Source: Tribonema minus | Taxonomy: Eukaryota; Sar; Xanthophyceae; Tribonematales; Tribonemataceae | NCBI GenBank assembly: GCA_017506865.1 | Contig: JAFCMP010000081.1 | Coordinates: forward strand, 124,001-188,000 | DNA length: 64,000 nucleotides | Direction: 5' to 3' | Shown: piece after piece, positions 1 to 11,752 of the stretch | Layout: the number at the start of each line of letters is the position of its first letter | Position numbering within the stretch: position 1 is the first letter of the stretch | Position numbers and translations under genes: made by a program | The notes under the pieces: model-generated | Database searches by the model: none | What the model was told of the DNA's origin: nothing | Seen by the model: the letters and a program-made list of their open reading frames with translations, nothing else

Positions 1-508
1 CGTGCATGGAAGTGGTAGAATGAGCCCTTGGGGTTCGCATACGCAGTTGACGAGCACGACATTGAAGCTTACAAAAGTGAAGTTGAAGGGCCTGCTTTTA
101 GCTGCAGTGCACAGCAAAAGAAACCGCTGCTGCCAAGCATGAGCGACCTGAGCCGGCTCAACATTCAGCGGACGGGGGCACGCAGCATATTACCGCTGAT
201 GCACTTCACGCTGACAGCGGGGTTCGCACACTTGGCGCAGGCGCTCGTGCAATGGCTGCCGCAGCAGTCACTTGGCACGGCTGCATTTGTTAGGTGCACG
301 GTTCCATCATTACAAAGGCATGTATGTGTATGTGACTACGCGCATACATGCCTTGTGTGTACTTGCACTCACATGCAAAAGTGCCAGGTTCACTGGCTCA
401 GCGCGCGCAGCATCGTCAAAGTCAACATAAGCACCTATGTATGTACGTTACGTGTCTACATACCGTACGTGTGCAACATACATACCGCAAGTATGCATAA
501 ATACTCAC

Positions 509-3135
509 ATGCCGAAGACGAGGTGGAACTGGCTGAGCGCGCCCAGTATGCCGCGCAGCATGGGCGGCGCGATCTCGCCCACGTAGATGGGCACAAACAC
601 CGTGCTTGCGCCCGCGGCGGTGCCCACGAGCAGGCGCGCAAAGATGAGCCATGCGACGCTCGGCGCAAAGAACATGATCACGCCCGACGCCAAGAACACG
701 TAGCTCGCGAGCATCAGCGCTCCACGGCGCCCCAGGGCATTGCTCAGGTGGCCGCCCGCGAAGGCGCCCATGAGGCCCCCGACGCAGAAGATGGACACTA
801 CGACGCTCCACTCCAGCGGCGTGTGGCCGGGGAAGACGACGGCCTCGCAGCCGTTGATGACGCCCGAGTTGAAGCCAAACTGCAGCGTGGACTGCATGGC
901 GAGCAGCGAGGCGACCGCGAGGCTCGGCGTGAGCTTGCCCGTGGCGATCTCGTGCTCCAGCTCCTCGGGCTCCACCTCCTCAATGAGCACCTGCGCATAG
1001 CAGGAGTGTTTCAAAGAATGTGTGATGCAATGAGTACCTGCAATCGGCAGTTGTTGCCATGAGCGCCTGCACAGAGCAGGTGTTTGAAGGAATGAGTGCA
1101 CCACGTGTGCGCTGAGTACCTGCAGTCAGCAGTTGTATTGAGGAACGTGTGACGCGTGTGCATGATGTGTGTGTGTGTGTCACACTTCCTGAGGGTGTTG
1201 GAGGGCAGGTGAGGTGAGCACCCGCAGCAGCGCTCAGCACATCATCCATCACAGCAATATGTTGAACAACACGTGCACAAAATGTTGAAGTTTCTCTCAA
1301 GCTCAACTACCTGCGCTCTTGCGCACACAATGAGGTTCACTGAAATCCACCGCCTCAAGCACGCCTGCGCGCCGCTTTCACCAGCAACCTGTCCCCTTAA
1401 GCATGCCTGAACTGCCTGTGTGCCGCTTTCACCAGAAGTTGTCCCCTCGAGCATGCCTGCGCGCCGCTTAGTCCTGAACCTGCTTTTGTCCCCAACCCCG
1501 ACTGCGCACCGCCTAACCCTAACCGTTACTTCTAACCCTAACCCTAGATATGCAGCCATGCGCCTGGACATGCGCATTTTCATCGCCACTGCTTGTCGCT
1601 GTCGAAAGTGCTTCAAGCCCTCCCGTCCTCACACTCAGCAGCTATACTACACGTCTACAGCTCAAAACGTAAGCGACCACCATGCGTAATCAAGCGACAT
1701 GAGTGCACTTGAAAATGATTCAGAATTGGTTCAGGAGGTGCCATGCCGTTGCTGGCTGTTCAGCACACATGAGCTCGCGGGTGCACACTTTGGATGCCAA
1801 AGCTAAGCAGCACTAGTGGCTGTGCCACAAGAACGCAGTCCTTGCAAACGTGTGCTGCCAGCGAGGCGTGCAAAGCGATGCTACGGTCGCAATTAGCTTG
1901 CGCACCACCAGAGCATCATGCACGAGAGCAGTGTAAACACATTGATACCAGTGAATGGCACGCAGCCAATGTGTGCGCTGTTGCGAGTTTTGCAGTGACG
2001 TGCTGGCCGGAATCATGTGCGCCGCCGACATTTGGAAATGAAAGGGCAACAGTCACTTACAGTGGCACTCATGCTAGGCAGACTACAACCCCCCTGAGCA
2101 TCCTCCGAGTTTGTGGATGATTGTTCTTCATGATTACCTCAACAACTGCATGCTACCAGCAACACAAATACAATACCCGGTGGCATTTGCACTAGCCACT
2201 AGCAAGATCATTGTACTCACCGATTCCTCAGGCAGCTCCAGCTTAGGTGCCGATGGCAGGAGGATGCTCATGCGTGAGCGCCTCCTGTAGACAGACTCCC
2301 GCGGCATGCCCATTGTGGCCGTGAAGGGAAGCTCAAAGTACAGGCGCTGCACCTCCTTGCTCCTTATATCCGTGGTGGATTTGTATTTAAGGGCCTGCGT
2401 GCAGGAACGATTCAGATTATAGTGCAGAGTGTGGATTTCTGAAAAGAGTGGAATTTCATTGTAGCAGCGCCGAATGCAGACCTCTTATAGGTGAGTGCCT
2501 GATGTGATAACCAGCAACGAATTTGGTGAAAGCTACTTAATTCGCAAAGTATTTGCAGGTGCTGACGAGTGCCAGCATGCAGCTGTGCTGTGTGTTCTAT
2601 CAAGACTGGACATGCCCTTGTATGCTCGTGCGGCACGCGGAGATGCGTGCAGCTCTGTGAATTCATGCCAGTGCGTGATGCAGCAATAGAATATTGAGAT
2701 TATCATACCACACCACGCACGCCAACAGGGGTCCAAATACTTCAATTTGGGAGTTCCTGCTTGTCCTATGTGAATGCTGCATTCGAATGCTGCATGCGAC
2801 ATGCTCGCATCTTGTATAGCTGCCGGTTTTTTGATAGAACATGTGAGGAATTGCACGCAGCGCTATGTAAGCATGCAATACGGAAAAGGAGTGCCCGCCT
2901 AAATAGATACGTCCCTGGAGATGCTTGCCCCGCTCTAATTCCTGCCACGCTCACACACACGGAGCAACCGTGGATAGGCGCAGGAGCATTCCATAAGATC
3001 ATGAGTCGCGAATGACATGCTGTGTGGTGCGCTTCTGCTTACCGGCATGGCCGTCGGAGGGTGATCCGACGGCAGATCTGAAGTCGATGCATACTTGTGC
3101 AGTGGCGCCTTCTTGAACAGCTTCTCGGTTGACAT
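509..3135 (-). CDS. GLUT-type sugar transporter (MFS), 5' part, runs off the left edge
   Basis: Three exons join in phase: 3043-3135, 2221-2394 and 509-990. The start is the ATG at 3135 (begins MSTEKLFKKAPL). Residues 1-89 form a polar cytoplasmic tail. The third exon holds about the first four membrane helices of a sugar porter: FGFNSGVINGCE in helix 1, GGLMGAFAGG in helix 2, a GRR loop, then VPIYVGEIAPPMLRG, the PxYxxE/RG signature after helix 4. The last donor (GTGAGT at 508) splits a codon, so later exons lie left of the window; nothing exon-like was found at 1-508 on this strand. Family knowledge: such proteins carry hexoses by facilitated diffusion or proton symport. The substrate cannot be read from this half. 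Intron 2 (991-2220) carries a TG run at about 1166-1184 and a CCCTAA tract near 1506-1545. Exon 1 and the DNA upstream are duplicated at 7371-8105. Confidence 0.8.
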
Positions 3136-3637
3136 GCCTCCTGTGACAGCGCCAGCCCCACGCCCTCGCTCTCCCGCCTTCCGGCCCTGCACTTCCTGAG
3201 TCCTGCCTTCCGCACTTCACTTCTTCACCTGCGCTGACTGAGCGCTGCCATCATGCCGAATGCGGCGTTCCCAGTTGCCCCTGGTCACCACACCAAGCAC
3301 TGCCAGGCAGGATCCATTCAGTGACACGAGAACCCTTTGGTGGCGCGGCGCACGCAGCCACGTTTTCTGCTAGGGCCATGCATGCGAAGCATGTCTAGCA
3401 GGCGCAGTCTCACCATCGGCAGCCCACTGGACCAAGCGGCAGCTTACTATAGTATAAATTGTCAGACTCGCCTCTCCAGGGCCTCAGCGCTGCCTCACCT
3501 GCGCTATACAGGCAACTTGAAGGTAGACGTACATGTGAACGACCTGCCACTCATACGCTGCACTCAAGAAAACGAGCACTGCAAAGCGGATAGGGTAGGA
3601 CAAATGTGCTGCACGAGCAATGGCTTCTGCCACACTG
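2938..3637 (-). repeat. Direct repeat, copy 1: GLUT first exon plus upstream region
   Basis: About 700 bp from the start of intron 1, through the 93-bp first exon, to some 500 bp upstream of its ATG. It matches 7371-8105 closely with small indels. This copy is joined to the rest of the transporter gene and is presumably the original. The upstream part is the only candidate promoter for the transporter. Confidence 0.85.
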
Positions 3638-4772
3638 AGTGAAATACTGTTAGCAGTACTGGCAGAGCTGTTCCAACGTGAATGTGCCGCCTGTCCAGGG
3701 TGCGCGCCTCTGATGCAGCTCTTGCGACACCCTGTAGATGTGGATGATCAGTTTGCCTGGTCGTATGACGACGCGGTGTGCGGCGTTCACAAGATGGCGT
3801 TCAAACTGGCGACGACACCAGTCTTGTTTGGTTGCAACTCCTGGTGCGTATGCGGTCTCCAGCAAGGGTATTAAGATCGTTATTGTGATTTTAAATGAGT
3901 TGCGCTACTAGTGTAACCAAATGTTGTTTAAACTTGAAGTTCGAGTTGGGGCCAATCGGGATTCGGGTCGACGCCCGACCCAGTTCGGCCCCCGACCTGA
4001 CAAACCTCAAACAGTCTCAAACCTCCAAAACCTTGAAATAACAGCTCCTTGCCGTACAGCTACGCTGTCATGGTGTAGAGTCCGTGGAGACGCTAGCAGC
4101 TGCTGCTCATCATGAAGTCTCCTGTGCAAATGCTGATTTACGACAGCTGCACGGCTGGGTCCACAGGGCCGTAGCTGTGGGCTGATGAGCTGCTGGTGCA
4201 GGCAACTATGCCTAGAGTCTTTGATCATCAGCAAAGCTGCGTCAGGCACTGTTCCCTAGCGCAAGCTCGAGGCGGGGGGGGGGGGGGGAGGGAGCAAGGT
4301 GAAGGTGGCACGAATTTGTGAATTGTGCCGCCGACTCTCAGAGATTGGGAGCTGACTACGCTGCAGGGGGTATGGTGCTGAAGCACAGCAGCGCTACCGT
4401 AGTGACTGTCGCCATCGCCCACTGTCGTTCCGGCGTTGTTTGGTAACCCCGGGAATGCGTTCAAGGAAAGTTCCCAGATATTCCAGTCCTAACTCTACTT
4501 ACCCTCACCCTAACCCTAAACCCTCACCCAAAGTAGCCCTAGCCCTAGATCGCGCCTGGGTTGGCGACTGAGGACCCTACCTTGTTCACGGTACTTGCTC
4601 TGAGCCATGCATTCCTGGAGGTAATCACAGGCAGCATGAAGTTAGTGTCACCGGACATCACCGAATGTAGTCGATTTTGGCCGGTGTCTGTTTGACAAAA
4701 CGGTTTGGTTTGTGTCGACCGACCGACCCACTTTAGAAGTTTATTTCGACCCGAATCCCGATTGCTCACACC
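3638..4772. other. No gene recognised; degenerate CCCTAA tract and poly-G run
   Basis: Open frames here are short and have no recognisable motif. A plus-strand frame at 3620-3874 reads as a Cys-containing 84-residue peptide without splice context. A G-run lies at about 4266-4288, and a degenerate telomere-type tract (ACCCTCACCCTAACCCTAAA style) at about 4500-4545. I assign nothing else. Confidence 0.5.
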
Positions 4773-5186
4773 TCACCCCTTGGCACTGTAATACAGTACA
4801 CACTGTGTGACAGATTTCACCGCTCCTAGTGGCGTGCATGCCATGCGCAGTGCGCAGCAGCTAGCCAGGTCGCTGTAGGACCGTTTGGGCATTGCTGCTC
4901 CACAAGGGCACATGGGGATGCCAAACTGCAGCTTATGAAAATCAACGTGAAAATGTCTCTCAGGCAGGGTAATGTCACAGGCGATGCACGACTGCACGTG
5001 CCACAGTGTTCCAGCCACCGTGACTGCGGCAGCCTTGCAAGCCCACGATTGAAGTGTAAACTTGACACATGGCTTAAAACTGTCAGCACAATGCTTATGG
5101 CACGGCCGCCGCCAAGGCAGCATAGGCAGGCCAGTGGTTTCGACAGGCCTGGGCCGTGTAGCAATTGAACTTGAAGTGCACTGCAA
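4773..5186 (-). other. Cys/His-rich open frame, unknown, possibly part of the gag-like element
   Basis: An open frame of about 137 codons directly downstream, on the same strand, of the decayed gag-like ORF. It contains many Cys and His residues (for example CHKHCADSFKPC and PMCPCGAA) in no zinc-knuckle or other spacing that I recognise. It has no convincing ATG; a CAG acceptor-like site precedes it at about 5183. It could be the remnant of the element's next ORF, an exon, or chance. Confidence 0.2.
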
Positions 5187-5237
5187 GTAAGCTCTTAACT
5201 TCGCTGTGTAGTGTACATTTGTATCAGTTCTCAGATC

Positions 5238-7013
5238 TTAGGGCCCGAACTTCGGGGCCCGCCGTAGAACTCGCCCTTCATGGCCCGCCAACTTGAAAGT
5301 ATGTCGCGCTCCGGGCCTCGCAGCATGTCCGCGATTGCCTGCCGCGGGTCCCCCTCCTGTGGGGTCAACAGCGCCGCAAGGCCGCGCTTGTCCTGCTCGC
5401 GCAGCGCGGCAATGCGCGCCACGCTGTCGAGCACCGTGTGACAGTGCGCATCTCCTCCAGGTTGAACCGCAGCACGTTGGACAGGCGGTACTGCTGCGTG
5501 TTGAATGGCGCCAGGCCGCGCTCCAGCAGCGTGATGGCGACGCACTCAAACAGGTCCGGCAGCTTTCGCCCTTTTTCGCGCGCCTGCGCCGCTGCCTGCC
5601 AGTATAGCATCTTCACGTCTTGGACGTGGCGGCGCGCGCGCACTATGTAGCTGCCGGTGTCCTCCTTGGTCTGCTGCTGGAACTCGACGAGCTCCTGCAG
5701 TGCGGCGTCGAAGCTGGTTGCGGGTGTGGGTGGTGTGCAATCTTCATCACCGCCTCACCAACGTCCCCTGGCCATGCATCGTCGCGCCGCCAAGTGGTGA
5801 TGGCGCTCGAAGCTTCGCCCTCCGCGACCCGCTCCATGAACTTGAAGTGGAGGAAGTCGCTGTGCTCCGTGACCTTGTTGCTAACAAGGAACTGGTGAAG
5901 CTCCGCCACCCACTCAGCAATATCTTGGCGCTCAGCTGCCGGCTGGCGCCAACGCCCTTGGCACCCCATAGCTTGGCTGCTTGCGCCAGCTGCTTGGTGT
6001 CCAGCATATGTATATTATGCCGTGGACGGTAGCCGTAGAGGGGCCACTGGCAACGATGCCCCAGTCTTGGTAGAGGCGTAACAGGAACTGCGGTGTCGGC
6101 GATGGCTCGCGACAGCTGCGCTGACTGCCTGAGCTGTGGCGGTCTTAGCCGTGCCGCTCCTCGCGGTCCTGGGCGAGTGGCTGTTTGAGCTGCCGCCGTC
6201 TCTGGAGCTGTCGTCACCGCCGCCGCCGCCACAGCGGCGCCGCCGTCACGACGATCCCCGCAGCCGCTGCCGCCATCCCCGCGGCCGCCGCCGCCGCCAC
6301 CGCCGCTGCCGTTGCCTCCGCCGTTGCTGCAGCGGCCGCTGCTGCCGTCGCGGCTGTCGCAGCCGCCACCGCCGCTAGCGTCGCGGCGGCCGCTGCCGCC
6401 GCCGCGCTCATCAATCAGGCTGTCGTGGTGGCTGCTATGTATGCTGGCTGCGGCGCGTGCGGTGGCTACTGCCGCGGCCGGTGCTGCTGCTACTACTGCT
6501 ACTACTGCTGCCGTCGTCTCCGCCACTACCATTGCCACCGCTGCGCCCGCCAAATACCTGGGCAAGGCGCTGAGCCAGGCGCTCTTCGCGCTCCAGCTGT
6601 TCTGCTGTGATGCGCTGGTCACGCTCTGAGTCTCGCTGGCTGGCTGCCAAGCGCTGTTCGCGCTCTCGTTGTTTAGCAGCCAAGCGCTGTTTGCGCTCTT
6701 GCTGTTTTGCTGCAAAGCGCATCGACATGCGCTCTTCGCGCTCCGACTGCTGAGCCGCCGACTTCAAGTTGTCGAGCCGTTCTTGCTGCCGAAGCTCCCT
6801 TTGCTGCGCCAGAAGGGCGAACATCTGCTGGAGCAAGTCCGCATGAGGAGATTTTAGGTTGGCTCCCTCCTCAGCCAGGAGCGCCAATGGCTCCAGCACG
6901 TCGGCCATAGGCCACGTATTTGCCTCCACTGCTGCCGCTGCTGCTTGCGGCATTGCCCGCCTACTTGAGGTTTGGCTTTGCAGCTGGGGGCGAATGCTGC
7001 ACAGGTATGTCAT
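5238..7013 (-). pseudogene. Gag-like retroelement ORF, frameshifted remnant
   Basis: An ATG at 7013 opens a frame with a long heptad-like coiled coil (about 6600-6850; QQRELRQQERL then repeats of AAKQRERERL type) that ends in Gly/Ser-rich low complexity (stop at 6435). After an Ala/Gly-rich stretch in other frames, gag-capsid-like sequence resumes at about 5969: EWVAELHQFLVSNK, HFKFMERVAEGEA, then in another frame QQQTKEDTGSYIVRAR and LPDLFECVAITLLERGL, then ALREQDKRGLAALLTP in a third. Shifts lie near 5730 and 5442, and one or more between 6435 and 5969. The order (coiled coil, small helical capsid-like domain, a 'QxxxEs-x-Y' block) is gag-like by inference, not by exact match. No protease, reverse transcriptase, integrase or LTR was found. 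A recently dead element or fragment is most likely; introns could explain some breaks. Confidence 0.5.
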
Positions 7014-7370
7014 GCTAATGTGCCGTGGCTGGCTAGGGATGAAGTAACGCCGTGGACACCTGCTGTTTTGCCTGTCCCCCCCCCGGTCGCTGGCCAGAAC
7101 TACTGGGATCCCAGAACTTATCTCTCCGACCGTTTCTCCGATCGCCAATTTGCCGATGATAGAGTGGCGAGGGTCCGTACGCCTCAAACTCCTCAAATGT
7201 TGAAACAAGGCCTCTCTGGGCCAGCAGAACTGCGCTGTGCAAGCAGCAGTACACCACACACCAGTGCAAGGTGAGTCTTGAACAAGTGACAACCCTAACC
7301 CTAGGGTAACAGGCAATGCTAGGAACGTGCGCAGTTATGAATTTTCATATACGCTGGTTGGCATCCCTAC

Positions 7371-8105
7371 ATTCCTGCCACGCTCACACACACGGAGCAA
7401 CCGTGGATAGGCGCAGGAGCATTCCATAAGATCATGAGTCGCGTATGACATGCTCTGTGGTGCGCTTCTGCTTACCGGCATGGCCGTCGGAGGGTGGTCC
7501 GACGGCAGATCTGAAGTCGAGGCATACTTGTGCAGTGGCGCCTTCTTGAACAGCTTCTCGGTTGACATGCCTCCTGTGACAGCGCCAGCCCCACGCCCCT
7601 GCTCTCCCGCCTTCCGGCCCTGCACTTCCTGAGTCCTGCCTTCGCACTTCAGCTGAACCTGCGCTGACTGAGCGCTGCCATCATGCCGAATGCGGCAAGT
7701 CCCAGTTGCCCCTGGTCACCACACCACGCACTGCCAGGCAGGATCCATTCACGAGAACCCTTTGGTGGCGCTGCGCACGCAGCCACGTTTTCTGCTAGGG
7801 CCATGCATGCGAAGCATGCTGCAGCGGCCCAGGTTCGGTGTCTAGCAGGCGCAGTCTTACCATCGGCAGCCCTGGACCAAACGGCAGCGGCTTGTAAATC
7901 TGTCAGACTCGCCTCTCCAGGGCCTCGAGCGCTGCCTCAACTAGGCAGCTGCGCTATACCTACAGGCAAACTTGAAGGCAGACGTGCATGTGAATGACCT
8001 GCCACTCATACGCTGCACTCAAGAAAACGAGCACTGCAAAGCGGATAGGGCAGGACAAATTGAATATGCCTGCACCGTGCACGAGCAATGTCTTCTGCCA
8101 GACTG
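7371..8105 (-). repeat. Direct repeat, copy 2: orphan copy of GLUT promoter and first exon
   Basis: Second copy of 2938-3637 in the same orientation. The first exon (7476-7568) encodes the same 31 residues and keeps its GTAAGC donor, but the matching sequence stops about 105 bp into the intron. Downstream comes the gag-like remnant on the same strand, not a transporter. It is therefore an orphan promoter plus first exon, which could splice into the gag-like sequence. Confidence 0.8.
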
Positions 8106-8309
8106 CCAGTGGGCTAGTTGCTGAACGGTGGAACGTGCCAGACATGTCACAAAAGCTTTGCTAGTCCAGAGTCCATTGAGGTGCAGCGCACAGCAGCATG
8201 GCGGCGCTTCTTCTGGTTCATGATGATCAAACCGTGCGATTTTCAGCCAGCTGCAAGTGGCACGTCCTGCATTCCCCCATCTGCCCGGAGAAGTACGGGG
8301 TATGTACGT

Positions 8310-10325
8310 ACTAGGTATTGCATGAGCTCACGTGCTCACGTGACCGCGGCCGAGAGTTGATTTTGGTGAACACAGCCAGTCACTTGCAGCCGCCAGCCCC
8401 CAGCATGGAGGCATTAGTGAAGGAGAACGGGTCGGTGGCCTCCCTTTGTCGCCAGGAGCAGGGCAGCGACTTCAGGCTTCGGTGTGCAGCAGGCGCTGTG
8501 ACGCTGCCCATTCACTCGCCTGTCCTGAAATCGCACAGCCGCTTCTTCGAGATAGCGCTGGATCCCGCCAGCCCTTTCGTCGAAGCACAGACGGGGGTTT
8601 TGGTCAAGGATCACTGGGGCGAGGCAGAGACACGAGCTCTTCTGCAGCTTTGCTACACCGGAAAGGCAGATGTGCTCGTGTTCGACCTACCAGCACTGGT
8701 GCGCTGCGCCATGGAGAGCGAGTGCCCTAAAGTGGAAACAGCCGCACGGCGTGCCTGCGCACAGGCTATGTCAACCAGTACGCTTTCAGCCCTTACCGAG
8801 CTGCCTGAACCCTCTGATGAAGCAGAGTCGTCCCGGACGCAGCTTTTCACGATGCATTGCGATCCTGGAGCAGCATGGCACCAGAGGATATGAGAACGCT
8901 GTTCTTGCAGAATGAACCTCAGGGCTATGGTACTCCAACAGCAAGCATTGAGCGCATACCAGCAGCAGGCAAAGGGGATAGTATCAGGTCAACAACCGTG
9001 CCTCTGACGAGTTTCCAGAGCTTTTTGCAAGCCTGAAAGTGGAGGCTCAGGGCCCAGGCGCAGCAGCCTATGAGGCAGGGCTACGAATAGGCAGCCTCCG
9101 CCTGAACGAGATCTTCCCTCAGGCTGCTGGTTCCAGGCACATGCCTGTTTACAAGGAGGTGCAGTTTGCGTTCACTGGCCCTGGCATGGCTGCCGCCTCG
9201 GCGCTGCTGCAGCGCACCACCACACTCGGCAATCCCCCAGACGAGGGCCATGCACGCACGTCATACGCTTGCAAGAGCAGCATCAGCAGCAGCGGCATCA
9301 AGCTGGACGTTCGTCTCGTGACGCCAATCTTCCGCGGCGCTGTTGTCAGGGACCTGGCAGAAAAGCTAGGCTGCGAAGCCTGGTTCCACAAGAGCACCTC
9401 CCTGGGATTCATGCCGGGAGGCTCCAACGACGCGGTGCCGACAGTCAGCGGCTGTGCAGACAAGTTGCTGGAGCTGCTGTCCGCACTACCACCCAGCGGG
9501 CCTGCAGGCTTTGCACAGGACATGAGGACGTCACTGCGTGTCACAAACTTGAGTCCGAGCATGGCATTATGCTCTGCCGGTTGCTGAATCTTGTGCCAGC
9601 AGCAGTGGCAGCGGGGCAAGGTGAGCAGCTGTCAGTGGCCGGTGCCGTTTGTCTGTCCTGTTTTTGACAACGCACCACCGTGGTACAGCAGCAATGATCT
9701 CTGATATAATTTGGTATGTAGTCAGAAGCATTTGCAAGTCGCACTTATGCGACCATGGACCGATGAGTCGCCGTATGCTTGCGTCTAGAGTAGCACATCT
9801 CCGCCTGAAGCGATTGCATAACAGCGGGTGACAGATACAGCACTTGCGACTACTTCAGGAGTGTAATGTACTCATGGACATTTGTTTGTTTTAAGGGCCC
9901 CGACTGCACAACTCCTGAGTATGCAAGCGGTCAAACTTCCTTGCTCCACAGGCGCACAAGTGGACTCGTAATTGTCGTCATTACATATATGCAGAAGATA
10001 GATGGCAGCATGCACAGCTAGCTACTTGACGGAGTTGTTGACTCTTGTTGAAGCAGACGAACTTTGGTTGAGATATGCAACCCCCCCCCCCCCTCCCCCC
10101 TTTTGCGTGCATTGCAGGGAGTCTGGGCCGAGAGCTGCACCGTGGGGAGGGCGAGGTCCTCTGCAACACGGGGTATGCCAACCAGCCCGCCCACTTCTAT
10201 GCGCTGCTGCCGTTGTGCATGATGAAGGCACTGCTCAGTGACCTGACTGCTGGCGTTCCACGCATTGCCGATGGGGACTGCGGTACAGCCTCTCAGACGC
10301 AAGCTCAGCGCACGGTGCGCATTGT
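8310..10325 (+). repeat. Inverted repeat, left arm
   Basis: About 2.0 kb matching the reverse complement of 18625-20582, with indels and substitutions. Each arm carries one copy of the BTB gene. The arms enclose about 8.3 kb containing the inositol symporter and the ribonuclease HII genes. Confidence 0.85.
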
Positions 10326-10353
10326 CAACCCGCCGCACACCCCGCACACATGA
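8405..10353 (+). pseudogene. BTB/POZ-domain protein, left copy, frameshifted
   Basis: The ATG at 8405 opens a BTB fold: RLRCAAGAVTLPIHSPVLKS (core with the 'hkxvLxxxSxxF' block followed by HSRFFE) and TRALLQLCYTGKADV (helix with the [LY]-Y-T/S-G-x motif), continuing to LSALTELPEP. The frame then breaks near 8885 and again near 9028, and a short insertion near 9562 breaks it once more, relative to the right copy. Between the breaks homology continues: FAFTGPGMAAASALLQR, VVRDLAEKLGCEAWFHK, NDAVPTVSGCADKLLELL. A last exon starts after CAG at 10113 (GSLGREL... ANQPAHFYALLPL). BTB proteins usually dimerise or act as Cullin-3 adaptors; the C-terminal part resembles nothing I recognise. Three lesions make this copy a probable pseudogene, although unrecognised introns could explain one. 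Confidence 0.6.
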
Positions 10354-11752
10354 AGCACAAACAGCCGGTCTGCGTACCTTTGCATAAAGATGAGACATGC
10401 CCTCGTGCAAATACTGCAGTACATACTACTGGCATACATGCCACTTGCATCTTATATACATGCATGCCAACAATGAGATCGGTGAGTAAGGGGAAATCAC
10501 ATCCCAAACACATGCCAACCACATGCATTGTGTTCATTATGTAGTCTGCAGCAGGTATGGTACTTGGAAGCACTGCAGCACAGCATGCACAGCTTGTCCT
10601 TATGCATTTGCGTCAGTGCATGCGCATAGCAAGCCGAACCGTGTATGACGAGTTGAACCAGACTCGGACTCTATCGCAGGAGTCCACAAGTGCCCAATGT
10701 GGGCAGCGGTCACACAGTTGGCCTTGCACATGTAAATGTACATCGGCTGCCTCACCAGCTGCATTTTTCCTGCTGCTCGCAATCAGTGTATACAGCTGTG
10801 TACGCTCACCGTGCTTCGTGCCGCAGCTGCATTTTTACTTTAGCTATAGTGTCATTGTGTGCACAGATGACTGCATTGCCACTGTCTGCGCACCGTTTGC
10901 TATGTCACATGACAGTGCAGTGATGAATGCGGCACGAAGCCTGGTTGTGGTATGGCAAGCTAGTGTACTGTGTGCATACGTGGTGACATCTGTACATCAC
11001 GTCAGTCTGCAATAGTTCTTTGCCGCCATGGTACATCATCGAGTGATGTGTATACGTTGACAATACGTCAAGAAATGTTGTATAGTCACGGACAAACCTG
11101 AAGCCGTCCTCAAATATTGGAGATGACTGCCAGTGGCCAGTCATCCATACATGACGACATGGCAACCTCGCGTCACTACGGCCTTTACCATTATTGACAG
11201 TCTATGGCAAAAGATTTCACGCTGTTTCAATGTGCGCGTCGCCGATTGATGATGCCAAAACATGCAAGAAGAAAAGGAGTACTCCTGCAGCAAACATAGG
11301 TGACTGCCGTCCAGCAACACATCACAATCGACAGCGTGACAATCTTTTGTGCCTGTGCTTATCACAAGCACTCAAACTGGACCAAGCATTGACGGCACAC
11401 ACAAACATCAGCAACAGGCCGAGAGACCAGATACATCACAAGCGGGTGATGCATGCAGCAGAGACATGATTAAATCTCTTGTAATATTGAGCTCGCATAA
11501 CGTGTACTTGTATGGCAGTGCGGCACCATTTTTGCACTTTGAGCACATGGAACTGCCCACAGCAAACAACCACCGCAGGCACTGTACCTCAAATATACAA
11601 TACAAACAACCATGATGGTAGGCCCTGGGCAGCTCTACTTGCATCTACTGGCGCACACGAGAGTGGCATAGACAGCAGTGCGCAGGCCTGCCGCTGTCTG
11701 TCAAGCCCGTCCGCAAAACCGCTAGTCGGCCCCCTGGCTCACCCAACGACCA
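10354..11752. other. No gene recognised
   Basis: Spacer between the left BTB copy and the 3' end of the inositol symporter. Only short frames with no motif, splice context or repeats of note. It probably includes the 3' untranslated regions of both convergent genes. Confidence 0.5.

Noticed and set aside
28..1062. Plus-strand open frame of 344 codons
   Set aside because: Runs antisense over the sugar transporter exon and has no recognisable domain; its GC-rich half is a shadow of the transporter codons.
6136..6610. Plus-strand poly-Ala frame (about 140 codons)
   Set aside because: Antisense of the Gly/Ser-rich linker in the gag-like remnant; simple GCC repeats.
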